A stretch of DNA of 16,459 bases from assembly GCA_012837655.1 (NCBI GenBank), contig DUQT01000216.1, forward strand, positions 1 to 16,459. The letters are read 5' to 3'. This stretch comes from Actinomyces sp. Its GTDB lineage: Bacteria; Actinomycetota; Actinomycetes; Actinomycetales; Actinomycetaceae. A model generated the notes under the pieces. That model ran no database searches. It was not told the DNA's origin and worked only from the letters and a program-made list of their open reading frames with translations. Shown here piece by piece: positions 1 to 7,615 of the stretch (position 1 is the stretch's first letter; each line of letters begins with the position of its first letter). The translations under genes were made by a program, and so were the position numbers.

Positions 1-616
1 CAACCTTGTGGCCCTCAACGTAAAGTCCGTTCGTGGACCCAAGGTCGGATGCAATAACACCATCGGGAGTCTTACGTAGTTCCAAGTGTCGCCGTGAAAC
101 TCCCGAATCGTTGATAGTGATATCGGCGTCGGCCCCACGTCCGAGAATCGTGACGGGTTCGGTGAGCAACCAACGCTCGCCCTCGACATCAATAATCGGG
201 TTGGATTCTGAAGCTACCTGACTGGTCGCGGGCGCAACCGCGCCACGTTCGGTTTCAACTTGGACTTCTACTTGGCCGGTAAGCTCTTCTTCGCCGGCTT
301 CAAAATTGACGGAAATGGGGCCCACCAGTGCGAAGTTGTTTTCTTCCGCGTGGTCGCGAGCGGACTTTTCCACTTCAGAAGAAAGGATGTCCAGTCCCAT
401 TTCCTGCAGGTTTTTCATGTCCGAGGGCGCTACTCGCACCGTGTAATGGTTAGGGGCCACAGCCCGGTCGCGGGAATACTCCTGGACGTGGTCTTCCATG
501 GCGCGGCGAACTGCGGAAGTGACGTCCACGGGCTTTAGAGCGGAGCGGAAGATTCGTGAGAAAGCTCCCTGAACTCCTTTTTCGACCGCGGACTCGAATC
601 GGTCGAGGAATCCCAT
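1..616 (-). CDS. fhaA: FhaA-like protein, DUF3662 plus FHA domain (partial, 3' end outside window)
   Basis: Reading the minus strand from ATG 616-614 gives 205 codons, open at the window edge. The start follows a GGGGGTGA ribosome binding site. Residues about 1-110 begin MGFLDRFESAVEKGVQGAFS and contain RAMEDHVQEYSRDRAVAPNH, typical of the DUF3662 domain of actinobacterial FhaA. From about residue 145 a forkhead-associated domain follows, with the phosphothreonine-binding signatures LGRG, SRRH and SDLGSTNG. In mycobacteria FhaA binds phosphorylated partners of Ser/Thr kinases and controls cell-wall synthesis (family knowledge). Here only a short acidic, Ala/Val/Glu-rich stretch separates the two domains, whereas as I recall the M. 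tuberculosis protein has a long linker. It is divergent from tRNA-Leu, an arrangement I also recall at Rv0020c/leuT, some 25 kb from the mycobacterial origin. The AT-rich TATATATA at 644-651 could hold its -10 element. The identity is secure; the missing C-terminus is probably only the end of the FHA domain. Confidence 0.93.
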   Translation of the reverse strand, partial: MGFLDRFESAVEKGVQGAFSRIFRSALKPVDVTSAVRRAMEDHVQEYSRDRAVAPNHYTVRVAPSDMKNLQEMGLDILSSEVEKSARDHAEENNFALVGPISVNFEAGEEELTGQVEVQVETERGAVAPATSQVASESNPIIDVEGERWLLTEPVTILGRGADADITINDSGVSRRHLELRKTPDGVIASDLGSTNGLYVEGHKV

Positions 617-710
617 GATTTCACCCCCGGTTATAGGCAACGGTATATATACATCGGAGCCTACGCTACTACCTTCGCCAGTTTATCGCGATTACACGCG
701 TGGAGAGAAT

Positions 711-740
711 TTGCTTTGACGACAAATTAGCGGGTATATT
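711..740 (+). promoter_or_regulatory. Candidate promoter of tRNA-Leu
   Basis: A -35-like TTGCTT at 711-716 and a -10 TATATT at 735-740 are 18 bp apart, placing transcription start a few bases before the tRNA 5' end at 754. A better -35 hexamer, TTGACG at 716-721, overlaps it but would leave only a 13-bp spacer. The placement fits a tRNA promoter; it is inferred from sequence only. Confidence 0.5.
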
Positions 741-753
741 TCTTATCGCACTT

Positions 754-838
754 GCGCGGGTGGCGGAATTGGTAGACGCGCACGGTTCAGGTCCGTGTGC
801 CCACTGCGGGCATGGGGGTTCGACTCCCCCCTCGCGCA
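754..838 (+). tRNA. tRNA-Leu, anticodon CAG
   Basis: A full cloverleaf can be folded by hand. The acceptor stem GCGCGGG (754-760) pairs with CTCGCGC (831-837), with one G-U pair. The anticodon stem CACGG (781-785)/CCGTG (793-797) holds the loop TTCAGGT with anticodon CAG at 788-790. A long variable arm TGCCC (798-802)/GGGCA (808-812) marks a class II tRNA. The T arm is GGGGG (814-818), TTCGACT, CCCCC (826-830). The discriminator is A838, as expected for leucine tRNAs. The 3' CCA is not encoded (CA then G follows), so it would be added after transcription. It decodes CUG. The gene is flanked by its own promoter and terminator, so it is probably a single-gene unit. Confidence 0.97.
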
Positions 839-858
839 CAGAGAATACAAGCAGGTGC

Positions 859-898
859 AACGCTCGGAACCCCTTGGTGGGTCCGGGCGTTTTTGTTT
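859..898 (+). terminator. Intrinsic terminator of tRNA-Leu
   Basis: The 5' arm AACGC-T-CGG-A-ACCC (859-872, one bulged A) pairs with GGGT-CCG-G-GCGTT (879-891) around a 6-nt loop CTTGGT. A T-rich run, TTTTTGTTT, begins at 890. Stem, loop and U-tract fit a classical factor-independent terminator. It starts 20 bases after the tRNA. The rest of the stretch up to 1098 holds no gene that I can support. Confidence 0.9.
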
Positions 899-1098
899 CT
901 CGACTCTATTTTGCGAAGCCAGCTCGCCCTCGAAAATTTGGCGCCTTGTTTCCAGTAGTCAGTCGACTTGCCTGCCGACGTGCAACGCGTCAATCCACAA
1001 ACGCCCGGCCTATATCCAGCAGCTTTCTGTGATCTGGGACATACTGAAGTTAGATCACGTCTCAAATGTCGAAGATCAAACGGAAGCGAGACCTTTCA

Positions 1099-2535
1099 AT
1101 GACATCGAGTACCGAGAGTGGCCAACCTGTAGTGACCTGTCAGTTCCTGGGAGCTTCGGGAACAGTGACGGGGTCGAAATACCTGCTGAATATTGACGGG
1201 CGAAATGTGCTTGTTGACGCGGGTATGTTCCAGGGAGAAAAGAGGTGGAGGCTCAAGAACTGGGACAATTTCATTCCTCCCGCCAGGAAAATCACTGACA
1301 TTCTTGTCACCCACGCGCACGCCGACCACGTTGCATATATTCCCGCGTTAGTGAAACAGGGTTTCCGAGGGCGGATCTGGGCGACGCGGGGAACCATAGA
1401 ACTTGCGGAAATTGTTCTGCGCGACGCCGGGCACCTGCAGTTGCAGGACGCGAAGTTCGCTAAGCGGGGCGGCTATTCCAAGCACGAGGAGCCTTTGCCA
1501 CTTTTCACGCCAGATGACGTGGAAGTGGCGCTTTCTTATTTTGTGCCCGTTGACTTCGACGAGGACGTTGATCTGGACGGGTTCACCGCCCGCTGGGTTA
1601 GGGCTGGTCACATCCTGGGGTCGGCTTCGATCCACTTGGATATTGCGGGGATGACGGTGTTGTTCTCCGGTGACTTGGGTCGAGATGAACCGCCTTTGCT
1701 AATCCCACGTTCCGCGCCGCCGCACGCGGACTGGGTGATCATGGAATCCACGTACGGCGACCGCGAACACGAAACTCCGGAGCCTGCGCACGAAACTATG
1801 GCGAAGGCGATTCGAGAAACCGCCGAACGCGGCGGCAAGGTCCTCATGCCTGCGTTCGCAATCGACCGTACGGAGGCCGTGCTTCACCAGATCGTCATGA
1901 TGATCCGCGAAGGCCGCATCCCGTCCCTCCCCGTGTTTGTGGACTCCCCAATGGGACTCAAGGCGCTAGACGTCTACCGGGATTTTGCCGACAGTGAGCT
2001 ACGCGAAGACATTGACGTGGACGATTTCACCGGCATCCCGCAACTCACCGAAGCGCGCACACAGGACGCGTCAAAGCGAATCAACCATTTCAAACACTCC
2101 TGCATAATCGTCACGTCGTCAGGAATGTTGGAGGGCGGGCGCGCGTTGCACCACCTGGAACGCTTGCTGCCAGACGAGAAGAACTGCGTGATAATCACCG
2201 GTTATCAGGCTCAGGGAACGCGTGGACGCAAACTGATTGACGGGGCGAAGAACCTGAAGATGCACGGCTGGTACGTGCCTGTTCGTGCACAGGTCGTCCA
2301 GGATCGCGAGTTTTCAGCTCACGCGGGACAGCGCGAACTGGTTCGCTGGGTTGCGCAAACTCAGCCGGAAGGCGGTCAGCCGCACGCGGTGTTCTTGACT
2401 CACGGTGAGCCGCTCGCGGCTGAAGCTCTGTACGACCAGATCGACGAGCAACTGGGCTGGAATGTAGCCATCCCGCAGTACGGTGAGAAAGTCGCTCTGT
2501 CACCTTCACCGGACGAGCGTCTAGCAGACGACTAA
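1099..2535 (+). CDS. MBL-fold/beta-CASP metallo-hydrolase, probable ribonuclease
   Basis: This 478-residue protein belongs to the CPSF/RNase-type metallo-beta-lactamase family with an inserted beta-CASP domain, whose members process RNA in the cytoplasm using two zinc ions. The fold starts at about residue 12 with TCQFLGASGTVTGSKYLL. Metal ligands are visible: D40, the HxHxDH motif H72-A-H74-A-D76-H77, H171 (GHILGSAS) and D192 (SGDLGRD). beta-CASP signatures follow: E216 (ESTYGD), SSGMLEGGRALHHLERLL near 340-357, GYQAQGTRGRKL near 368-379, H408 (FSAHAG) and H435 (THGE). The length matches bacterial homologues of about 430-480 residues. An in-frame ATG at 1066 would add 11 residues but has no ribosome binding site; ATG 1099 has a weak GGAAGCGAG upstream. 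A CATACT at 1040-1045 could be the -10. It is a single gene, convergent with the cation exporter. Endo- versus exonuclease activity and target cannot be told. Confidence 0.92.
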   Translation: MTSSTESGQPVVTCQFLGASGTVTGSKYLLNIDGRNVLVDAGMFQGEKRWRLKNWDNFIPPARKITDILVTHAHADHVAYIPALVKQGFRGRIWATRGTIELAEIVLRDAGHLQLQDAKFAKRGGYSKHEEPLPLFTPDDVEVALSYFVPVDFDEDVDLDGFTARWVRAGHILGSASIHLDIAGMTVLFSGDLGRDEPPLLIPRSAPPHADWVIMESTYGDREHETPEPAHETMAKAIRETAERGGKVLMPAFAIDRTEAVLHQIVMMIREGRIPSLPVFVDSPMGLKALDVYRDFADSELREDIDVDDFTGIPQLTEARTQDASKRINHFKHSCIIVTSSGMLEGGRALHHLERLLPDEKNCVIITGYQAQGTRGRKLIDGAKNLKMHGWYVPVRAQVVQDREFSAHAGQRELVRWVAQTQPEGGQPHAVFLTHGEPLAAEALYDQIDEQLGWNVAIPQYGEKVALSPSPDERLADD

Positions 2536-2606
2536 AGCATCAGCATTTGGCAGGGCGTGACCGCAGAAAGTGACTTGCGCAAGAGCTTCTGAGCGTGAGT
2601 GCGTCG

Positions 2607-2629
2607 CGGTTTGCATGTACGACAAACCG
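2607..2629. terminator. Small inverted repeat between convergent genes
   Basis: CGGTTTG (2607-2613) and CAAACCG (2623-2629) form a perfect 7-bp stem around a 9-nt loop in the 116-bp gap between two convergent genes. The position suits a bidirectional terminator, but there is no T-run on either side, so this is only a candidate. Confidence 0.3.
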
Positions 2630-2651
2630 GCAGCGCCCATCCGCGCGCCGC

Positions 2652-3572
2652 TTAGTCGTGCTGAAGTAGCTCGTTGTCGCGGTGCGCGGCGGTGTCGATT
2701 TGAATCGTGGAGTGACTAATCGAGATCGGGAAATGCGACGCCACGCAGTCTTGGATTTCGTGCAGGATTCCGATGGAGTGTCCATCGTAGAAGCAGCTGT
2801 CATCCACGGTTACGTGGGCGGTCAGCGCAACAATCCCGGTGCCGATTGTGGTCACGTGCAGGTCGTGCACATCCTCGACATGATCGACCTCCATGATGTG
2901 TTTGCGGACCTCATCCAGATCAAGTTCTTCGGGCGCGGTTTCCATCAAAATGCGCAAGGCGTTGCGAAGCAGGATGAACGCTCGCGGCGCCATCATCGCC
3001 ACGATAATCAGCGATGCGATAGCGTCCCAGGAGTTCCATCCCGTAACCATCGCAAGTCCCGCAGCAATGATGACGGCAACCGATCCGAGGGCATCGGTGG
3101 CGACTTCAAGGAAAGCGGCGCGCATGTTCAAGTTGTCTTTGCGTCCGCCCGCGAGGATCGCCAGCGAAATCAGGTTTGCCAACAGACCTATCGCGCCGAA
3201 AATCATCATCGGACCAGAATGCAGTTGGCTAGGATACATCAGGTTAGAAATCGCCTTAGTCGCGATGAATGCCGTCAAGATAAGGAGCATTCCCGCCTGA
3301 AGTGCTGCTGCAATGACCTCCGCGCGGGCATAACCCCACGTCTTGTGGCCATCGCGGGGTTTCGTCATCAAGATCGCGGCGATCGTCGCGGTGAGTAGAC
3401 ATATCGAGTCCACGGCCATATGTCCCGCATCTGCGAGTAGGGCGAGCGAGTTCGACAGAGCCGCGCCAATCAACTCCGCGACAAGAATGGAGAGAGTGAC
3501 AGTCAGTGCCGCTATTAGTCGCTTGCGACTAGTAGCGGAATGACTATGGGAGTGATTATGCGAATGCGACAA
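2652..3572 (-). CDS. Cation diffusion facilitator (CzcD/ZitB-like metal exporter)
   Basis: This 306-residue integral membrane protein exports divalent metal, usually zinc, in exchange for protons (family knowledge). It opens with a His-rich tail (HSHNHSHSH, residues 3-11), followed by about six membrane segments between residues 20 and 205 and a cytoplasmic ferredoxin-like domain from about 215 to 300. The TM2 metal-site motif is intact: LADAGHMAVD, with D48 and H51-xxx-D55. In TM5 the usual HxxxD is E156-xxx-D160 (FLEVATDALGSV), so the site would be Asp/His/Glu/Asp. The start is TTG 3572-3570 with GAGGAAT/GAGGAACG upstream; the next in-frame Met lies inside TM2, so TTG is needed to keep the His tail. 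It lies about 100 bp downstream of the GH4 gene on the same strand, without functional relation. The gap contains no clear promoter or terminator. Confidence 0.93.
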   Translation of the reverse strand: MSHSHNHSHSHSATSRKRLIAALTVTLSILVAELIGAALSNSLALLADAGHMAVDSICLLTATIAAILMTKPRDGHKTWGYARAEVIAAALQAGMLLILTAFIATKAISNLMYPSQLHSGPMMIFGAIGLLANLISLAILAGGRKDNLNMRAAFLEVATDALGSVAVIIAAGLAMVTGWNSWDAIASLIIVAMMAPRAFILLRNALRILMETAPEELDLDEVRKHIMEVDHVEDVHDLHVTTIGTGIVALTAHVTVDDSCFYDGHSIGILHEIQDCVASHFPISISHSTIQIDTAAHRDNELLQHD

Positions 3573-3676
3573 CGTTCCTCATTCCTCTCAATCCTTGGCT
3601 TGCCACTTCTTGGCCCCTTGCTAGTCCTTGCGGTTTCACCGTTCTCGGAGTCTGATTAGGCTTTACCTCCCAGGAC

Positions 3677-5017
3677 CTATTGTAGCCTTTCGTCTGCGAG
3701 ATAGCCGTCTAGGATCTTACGTGCAATAGCTATGGAGTCAACCAGAGGGTGGCTGGCCATGGCGTGCCAAGCGGCGTCCTCGTCGGAATTGAAATACGCG
3801 GAAAGAAGCTGTTCCTCGGCGTCCTTGACGGTTGCGACGAGGCCGAACTCGGGTCCGGTGAGTGGCGCAACCTGGTGGGGGTGCACGCCTTCCGAATCGA
3901 CCGTGCACGGCACTTCGACGACCGCTTCAGGTGATAGTCCCGGGACCAGCAGACCGTTCGGCCCATCCGAGTTCGCCACATTCAGGATCATGGTCGCCCG
4001 ATCGCCGTGAACGATGGCCTTCATGATGTTGAAGGCGACCTCCTGGTAACCGCCGCCCAGGTCTTCCTTGCGGCGTCCAGCTCGATCTTCTTCCGCACGC
4101 GACTCAGCCATGTACGTGGCTTCGCGTTCATTCATCACAGCTGTCCACAGCTTCCCCGCATCGTCGGGGTTCGCGGTTGCATCCTCATAGAACTTGCCCT
4201 GCTGGTCACGCAGGAATTCACCGCGCGTCTGCTTATCCGAAAGAATCCGCTGCACGGATTCGCGGCCGTAGTAGTAATAGAACAGGTATTCGTTGGGAAG
4301 CATGTTGATCGCGCGAATCCAGTCGAAGCCCAGGATGCGAGCCTCCTCAACGCGATCCAGCAGCTCGTCTGACGCGATAATGCGCGGCAGCTGGTCCTCG
4401 CCGTCGACCTCCAAAGTGCGCAACCAACCCAGGTGATTCAAGCCGACGTAATCAAACTCGACCTGCTCCGGCTCCACACCAATCGCGGCGCACGCCTTGC
4501 GCATTAACCCAATCGGAGTGTCACAGATTCCAATTACGCGCTTGCCCAGCACCGTCCTCATGGCCTGGGTAATAATGCCGGCCGGATTCGTGAAGTTAAT
4601 GACCCACGCCTGCGGGGCGAAATCTCGAACGGCTTCGGCAAGTTTCATGGCTTCTGGCAACGTTCGCAACGCATACGCCTGCCCGCCCGGCCCGATTGTT
4701 TCCTGGCCGATAATTCCATTTTCGAGGGCGACGCGCTCATCCCTTACGCGGCCTTCCGTACCGCCAACGCGGATCGCCGAGAACACGAAATCGGCACCCT
4801 CCACGGCCTGCCTCAAATCAGTGGTAGACGTAATGTTCGGCAGATCCGGCCGGTCAGAATATAGGTCGCGGATCACATTTTCTATGACTTCCATTCGCAT
4901 TCTGGACACGTCATACAACGCAACGTCGGTGATTTGGAATACAGAATCGTGCCTGGAAAGCACGTCAAGTACCTGTGGAACGCGGAAACCTCCGCCGCCA
5001 GCGATTGTTAGTTTCAT
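3677..5017 (-). CDS. GH4 family 6-phospho-beta-glucosidase-like glycosidase
   Basis: A 446-residue glycoside hydrolase family 4 protein. Members cleave phosphorylated or free glycosides through an NAD-dependent redox mechanism with a divalent metal, usually Mn. The N-terminus KLTIAGGGGFRVPQV is the Rossmann nucleotide-binding loop. Other signatures are FSAIRVGG (79-86), GQETIGPGG (104-112), INFTNPAG (140-147), the metal-ligand Cys region ICDTPIGL (C165) and GLNHLGW (N194, H195). Length is as in LicH/CelF/BglT-type enzymes. The ATG start has GAAGGG about ten bases upstream. It is divergent from a PfkB kinase and ABC transporter genes, so its substrate is probably the sugar those genes bring in and phosphorylate. 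I recall that the chitosan-oligosaccharide operon csnREFGHK of Streptomyces coelicolor has a comparable set (ABC transporter, hydrolase, sugar kinase), making glucosamine oligomers one candidate substrate. The family call is firm; the exact sugar is unknown. Confidence 0.92.
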   Translation of the reverse strand: MKLTIAGGGGFRVPQVLDVLSRHDSVFQITDVALYDVSRMRMEVIENVIRDLYSDRPDLPNITSTTDLRQAVEGADFVFSAIRVGGTEGRVRDERVALENGIIGQETIGPGGQAYALRTLPEAMKLAEAVRDFAPQAWVINFTNPAGIITQAMRTVLGKRVIGICDTPIGLMRKACAAIGVEPEQVEFDYVGLNHLGWLRTLEVDGEDQLPRIIASDELLDRVEEARILGFDWIRAINMLPNEYLFYYYYGRESVQRILSDKQTRGEFLRDQQGKFYEDATANPDDAGKLWTAVMNEREATYMAESRAEEDRAGRRKEDLGGGYQEVAFNIMKAIVHGDRATMILNVANSDGPNGLLVPGLSPEAVVEVPCTVDSEGVHPHQVAPLTGPEFGLVATVKDAEEQLLSAYFNSDEDAAWHAMASHPLVDSIAIARKILDGYLADERLQ

Positions 5018-5205
5018 GCTCGGATGCCCTTCGAATCAACGATTTGGGAAACTTTGCTGTCTTCGGTTCAAGCTTAGATCCTCCCGGGGACATTTTTCAG
5101 TTCGAGTTTTCACAAACGCATCGCGGGTTTAGGGACTAGATAAAACGCAGAACCGAGGACAATACTTGTTTTAAGGACACCAGCGTGTGAAAGGAAGTAG
5201 ACGGA
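5018..5205. promoter_or_regulatory. Divergent regulatory region between GH4 and kinase genes
   Basis: These 188 bases must hold the promoters for both arms of the sugar locus. A direct repeat AAACGCA occurs at 5114-5120 and 5143-5149 (29 bp apart). A distant inverted pair, TCGGTTC (5063-5069) and GAACCGA (5150-5156), spans most of the region. AATACT at 5161-5166 could be a -10 for the rightward genes, but no good -35 is seen. No regulator gene is in the window, so the binding protein (LacI or ROK type would be usual) is unknown. Confidence 0.4.
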
Positions 5206-6150
5206 TTGTCTGCTAGCCCGGCAATTGTAGTTTGCGGCCCGACGTTCTTGGACGTGGTGATGGCCGGCCTCTCAACTCCTCCCCAGTTGGGTAAGGAGAT
5301 GTGGGTTGACCAGTCCACAATCACTGCCGGAGGAGCCGCAAACCAGGCCAGCGCGATCGGCCGGCTGGGGTTTGAATGCGAGCTCGTCACCAAGCTCGGA
5401 AGCGATAAAGCAGGTCAGGTTGTAAGCAGCGTCCTCGAGGAAAATAACGTCAAAACGACGTACGTAACGCACGTGGACGAGCAGTCGGTAACCGTTTCTC
5501 TGGCTTGGGACGGTGACCGCGCAATGGTCACGCATGGTTCCGATGAGGGCGGCGACCTGCCCGCCGATTTTGTGCCCGCCGTGCTCGTAGCCGATTTGAA
5601 GGCGATTGCAACCAACGAGGACGTAGTTCGCAACTGGCGCAAAAAGGGCACGAAGGTAATTGGCGACGTCGGCTGGGATGACTCGGGGGCGTGGAGAATC
5701 GAGGACCTCGAGCCGCTGGCGCTGTGCGACTATTTTGTTCCAAACGAAACGGAGCTACTGCACTACGCGCGCACATACGACCTCCACCAGGCCGTTTCCA
5801 CAATCACGGAACTGATCGACACTGACGCAACGATCATCTTGACGCGGGGCGCTCGCGGCGTGGTTGTACTTAACGATGGTTACTGGTCGCTACCCGCTTT
5901 GGAAGTTGACGTTGTTGACACAACGGGCGCGGGGGATGCGTTCAGTGCGGGGTTGGCCGTGGGCTTGGCGATGGGTGCTCAGACGAAGGCAGCGATCTCG
6001 CTGGCGCTGATTATTGCAGGACTTTCCCTTGGGAAACCAGGGGGAGCGGGTGCGACTCCCACGGTGGAGTCGTTACCTATACTGATGAAAGATCTTGAGA
6101 TTCCGAAGTCTTACGATCTGGATGCGGTAGAGAAACTTCTTAGAAAATGA
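5206..6150 (+). CDS. PfkB-family carbohydrate kinase
   Basis: A 314-residue ribokinase/PfkB-fold sugar kinase. The first signature GGAANQASAIGRLG is at 42-55, and the second, DTTGAGDAFSAGL (238-250), carries the catalytic base D244 and the anion hole GAGD. PNETE at 179-183 matches the family N-x-x-E motif used in Mg/phosphate binding. The start is TTG 5206-5208, eight bases after AGGAAG; the upstream in-frame GTG at 5185 is followed at once by TGA, which rules out a longer protein. It heads the rightward operon, 67 bp before the lipoprotein gene. From context it probably phosphorylates the imported sugar or the monosaccharide freed by the GH4 enzyme; the first option would let GH4 act without a PTS. 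Substrate cannot be read from the sequence. Confidence 0.92.
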   Translation: MSASPAIVVCGPTFLDVVMAGLSTPPQLGKEMWVDQSTITAGGAANQASAIGRLGFECELVTKLGSDKAGQVVSSVLEENNVKTTYVTHVDEQSVTVSLAWDGDRAMVTHGSDEGGDLPADFVPAVLVADLKAIATNEDVVRNWRKKGTKVIGDVGWDDSGAWRIEDLEPLALCDYFVPNETELLHYARTYDLHQAVSTITELIDTDATIILTRGARGVVVLNDGYWSLPALEVDVVDTTGAGDAFSAGLAVGLAMGAQTKAAISLALIIAGLSLGKPGGAGATPTVESLPILMKDLEIPKSYDLDAVEKLLRK

Positions 6151-6158
6151 ACAACCGT

Positions 6159-6173
6159 TTAGGCATCCCCTAA
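6159..6173 (+). promoter_or_regulatory. Small inverted repeat between kinase and solute-binding protein genes
   Basis: TTAGG (6159-6163) and CCTAA (6169-6173) are perfectly inverted with a 5-base spacer, nine bases after the kinase stop codon. It may be an operator half-site pair or a weak RNA hairpin; five base pairs is too little to decide. Confidence 0.25.
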
Positions 6174-6217
6174 GAGTTTCACCACTGCTTTGTTATTCCT
6201 TTGTGAAAGGTATGTCA

Positions 6218-7585
6218 ATGAAGTCAACTAAGCACCTTGCAGGTGTTGCCGTTTTCGCAACGGCGGCACTTGCCCTAAGCGCTTGTGCTCCGGGCCCGTC
6301 AGAATCTGAATCTGGCGACGCGGGCGACCAAGCTGAACCTGCAGAGGTAATTACTGACATCTCCGGTGTTGAAGATCAGACCCTAGTGGTTTGGGATCAG
6401 GAAGTTCGCGGGGGACAAAACGAACAGATGGAGCGCCTGAACGAGGCCTTCATGGAGAAGTACCCCAACATTACGATTGAGCGTAACTCCCAGTCCTTTG
6501 AAGATCTTCAGACCACACTCCGCCTTGCCCTGTCCGGCGAAGACGCTCCGGACGTGGTGGAGGCAAACAATGCCCGTTCAATGATGGGCCAGTTCGTATC
6601 GTCCGGCCAGATCATCGCCCTCGACGATTGGGCAGAGGCCTACGGCTGGTACGACCGTTTCGCGGACGACATTTTGGCTTACTCCTCTTACTCTGAGGAC
6701 GCGACCACGTTTGGTGAAGGTAACCTGTACGGCCTCCCGCAGGTTGGCGAGGTCGTGGGCGTGTTCTACGCTCCATCCCGCCTGGATGAACTCGATCTAG
6801 ATGTTCCGCAGACCTGGGAAGACTTCGACGGGCAGCTCGGCACCATTAAGGACGCTGGCGAAACCCCGCTCATGCTCGGAAACGTTGAGAAGTGGCCCGC
6901 ATTCCACCTGTTTGGTGCCGTGCAGGGAGCACACGTTCCAGCTGACGAGGTACGCACACTCGGCTTCGGTAACGCGGGTGCTTCCTGGAAGACCGACGAA
7001 AACCTAGCCGCAGCAACCCAGCTACAAGATTGGGCGCAGGCCGGTTACTTCAACGAAGGCTTCAACGGCGTTGATTACGACACCGTGTGGCAGGACTTCG
7101 CACAGGGCGAAGGCGTCTACCTGATCGCTGGCTCCTGGCTGGCAGCTGACCTGATTGAGGTCATGGGCGAGGACGTTCGCTTCATCGCTCCGCCCACAGC
7201 TGACGCAATCGGAGTTCCGTCCACAACCGGTGGCACGGGTCTGCCGTTCTCAATCACGTCCTCGGCAAAGGATCCGAACGTCGCGGCTGCCTACATTGAT
7301 TTCGTAACTTCTGACGAAGCGATGCAGATCCTTGCTGAAACGGGCAACGTTCCGGTCAATAAGGCGGCGGACTTCACCGATGAGGCCGAAGGCGTCGTCG
7401 CCGACGTTCTGACCGTGTTCACCGACGTTTCCGAAAACGGCAACGTGTTGCCCTACCTGGATTACGCAACTCCGACATTCGACCAGGTCCTTGGCGATTC
7501 GCTACAGGAACTGCTGGCCGGCAACATCACGCCGGATGAGTTCCTTGACCAGCTGGAAGCGAACTACTCCGAGTTTGCGAACTAG
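6218..7585 (+). CDS. ABC sugar transporter, extracellular solute-binding lipoprotein
   Basis: A 455-residue family-1 solute-binding protein that captures sugar outside the membrane and hands it to the permeases. The signal peptide begins MKSTKHLAGVAVFATAALAL and ends in the lipobox LSAC, so C23 would be the lipidated residue. A Ser/Glu/Asp-rich spacer follows up to about residue 45. The body starts at VVWDQE, with KYPNITIE and GLPQVGEVVGVFYAP, as in sugar-binding proteins of the raffinose/multiple-sugar type. GTG 6203 and ATG 6212 are possible earlier starts, but GAAAGG at 6205-6210 is correctly spaced only for ATG 6218. It is followed after 28 bp by the permease genes; the intervening hairpin could help keep this product in excess. 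The specific ligand is unknown. Confidence 0.95.
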   Translation: MKSTKHLAGVAVFATAALALSACAPGPSESESGDAGDQAEPAEVITDISGVEDQTLVVWDQEVRGGQNEQMERLNEAFMEKYPNITIERNSQSFEDLQTTLRLALSGEDAPDVVEANNARSMMGQFVSSGQIIALDDWAEAYGWYDRFADDILAYSSYSEDATTFGEGNLYGLPQVGEVVGVFYAPSRLDELDLDVPQTWEDFDGQLGTIKDAGETPLMLGNVEKWPAFHLFGAVQGAHVPADEVRTLGFGNAGASWKTDENLAAATQLQDWAQAGYFNEGFNGVDYDTVWQDFAQGEGVYLIAGSWLAADLIEVMGEDVRFIAPPTADAIGVPSTTGGTGLPFSITSSAKDPNVAAAYIDFVTSDEAMQILAETGNVPVNKAADFTDEAEGVVADVLTVFTDVSENGNVLPYLDYATPTFDQVLGDSLQELLAGNITPDEFLDQLEANYSEFAN

Positions 7586-7591
7586 CCACGA

Positions 7592-7615
7592 ATCGATTTA
7601 GGTAGCCAAATCGAT
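7592..7615 (+). promoter_or_regulatory. Hairpin covering the permease translation start
   Basis: ATCGATTT (7592-7599) and AAATCGAT (7608-7615) are a perfect 8-bp inverted repeat around the 8-nt loop AGGTAGCC. The loop carries the AGG ribosome-binding core, and the 3' arm includes the first two bases of the permease ATG (7614-7616). In mRNA it could lower permease translation or protect the upstream lipoprotein message from 3' decay. No T-run follows, so it is not a classical terminator. Confidence 0.6.

Noticed and set aside
716..740. TTGACG with TATATT as the tRNA promoter
   Set aside because: The spacer would be 13 bp, too short; the overlapping TTGCTT gives an 18-bp spacer.
754..1098. tRNA-Leu 3' end as an integration site for a mobile element
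   Set aside because: No integrase gene and no repeat of the tRNA 3' end is found in the window; the downstream gene is a core-type RNase.
2682..3398. Long plus-strand frame opposite the cation exporter gene
   Set aside because: It is the antisense shadow of a clear CDF coding region and translates to a low-quality Arg/His-rich sequence.
3573..3676. Repeated CAAGG-type purine-rich words upstream of the CDF gene (minus strand)
   Set aside because: Irregular spacing and low complexity; no consistent operator or metal-box pattern.
4497..5132. 211-residue plus-strand frame opposite the GH4 gene
   Set aside because: Antisense to a strongly conserved GH4 protein; no family features of its own.
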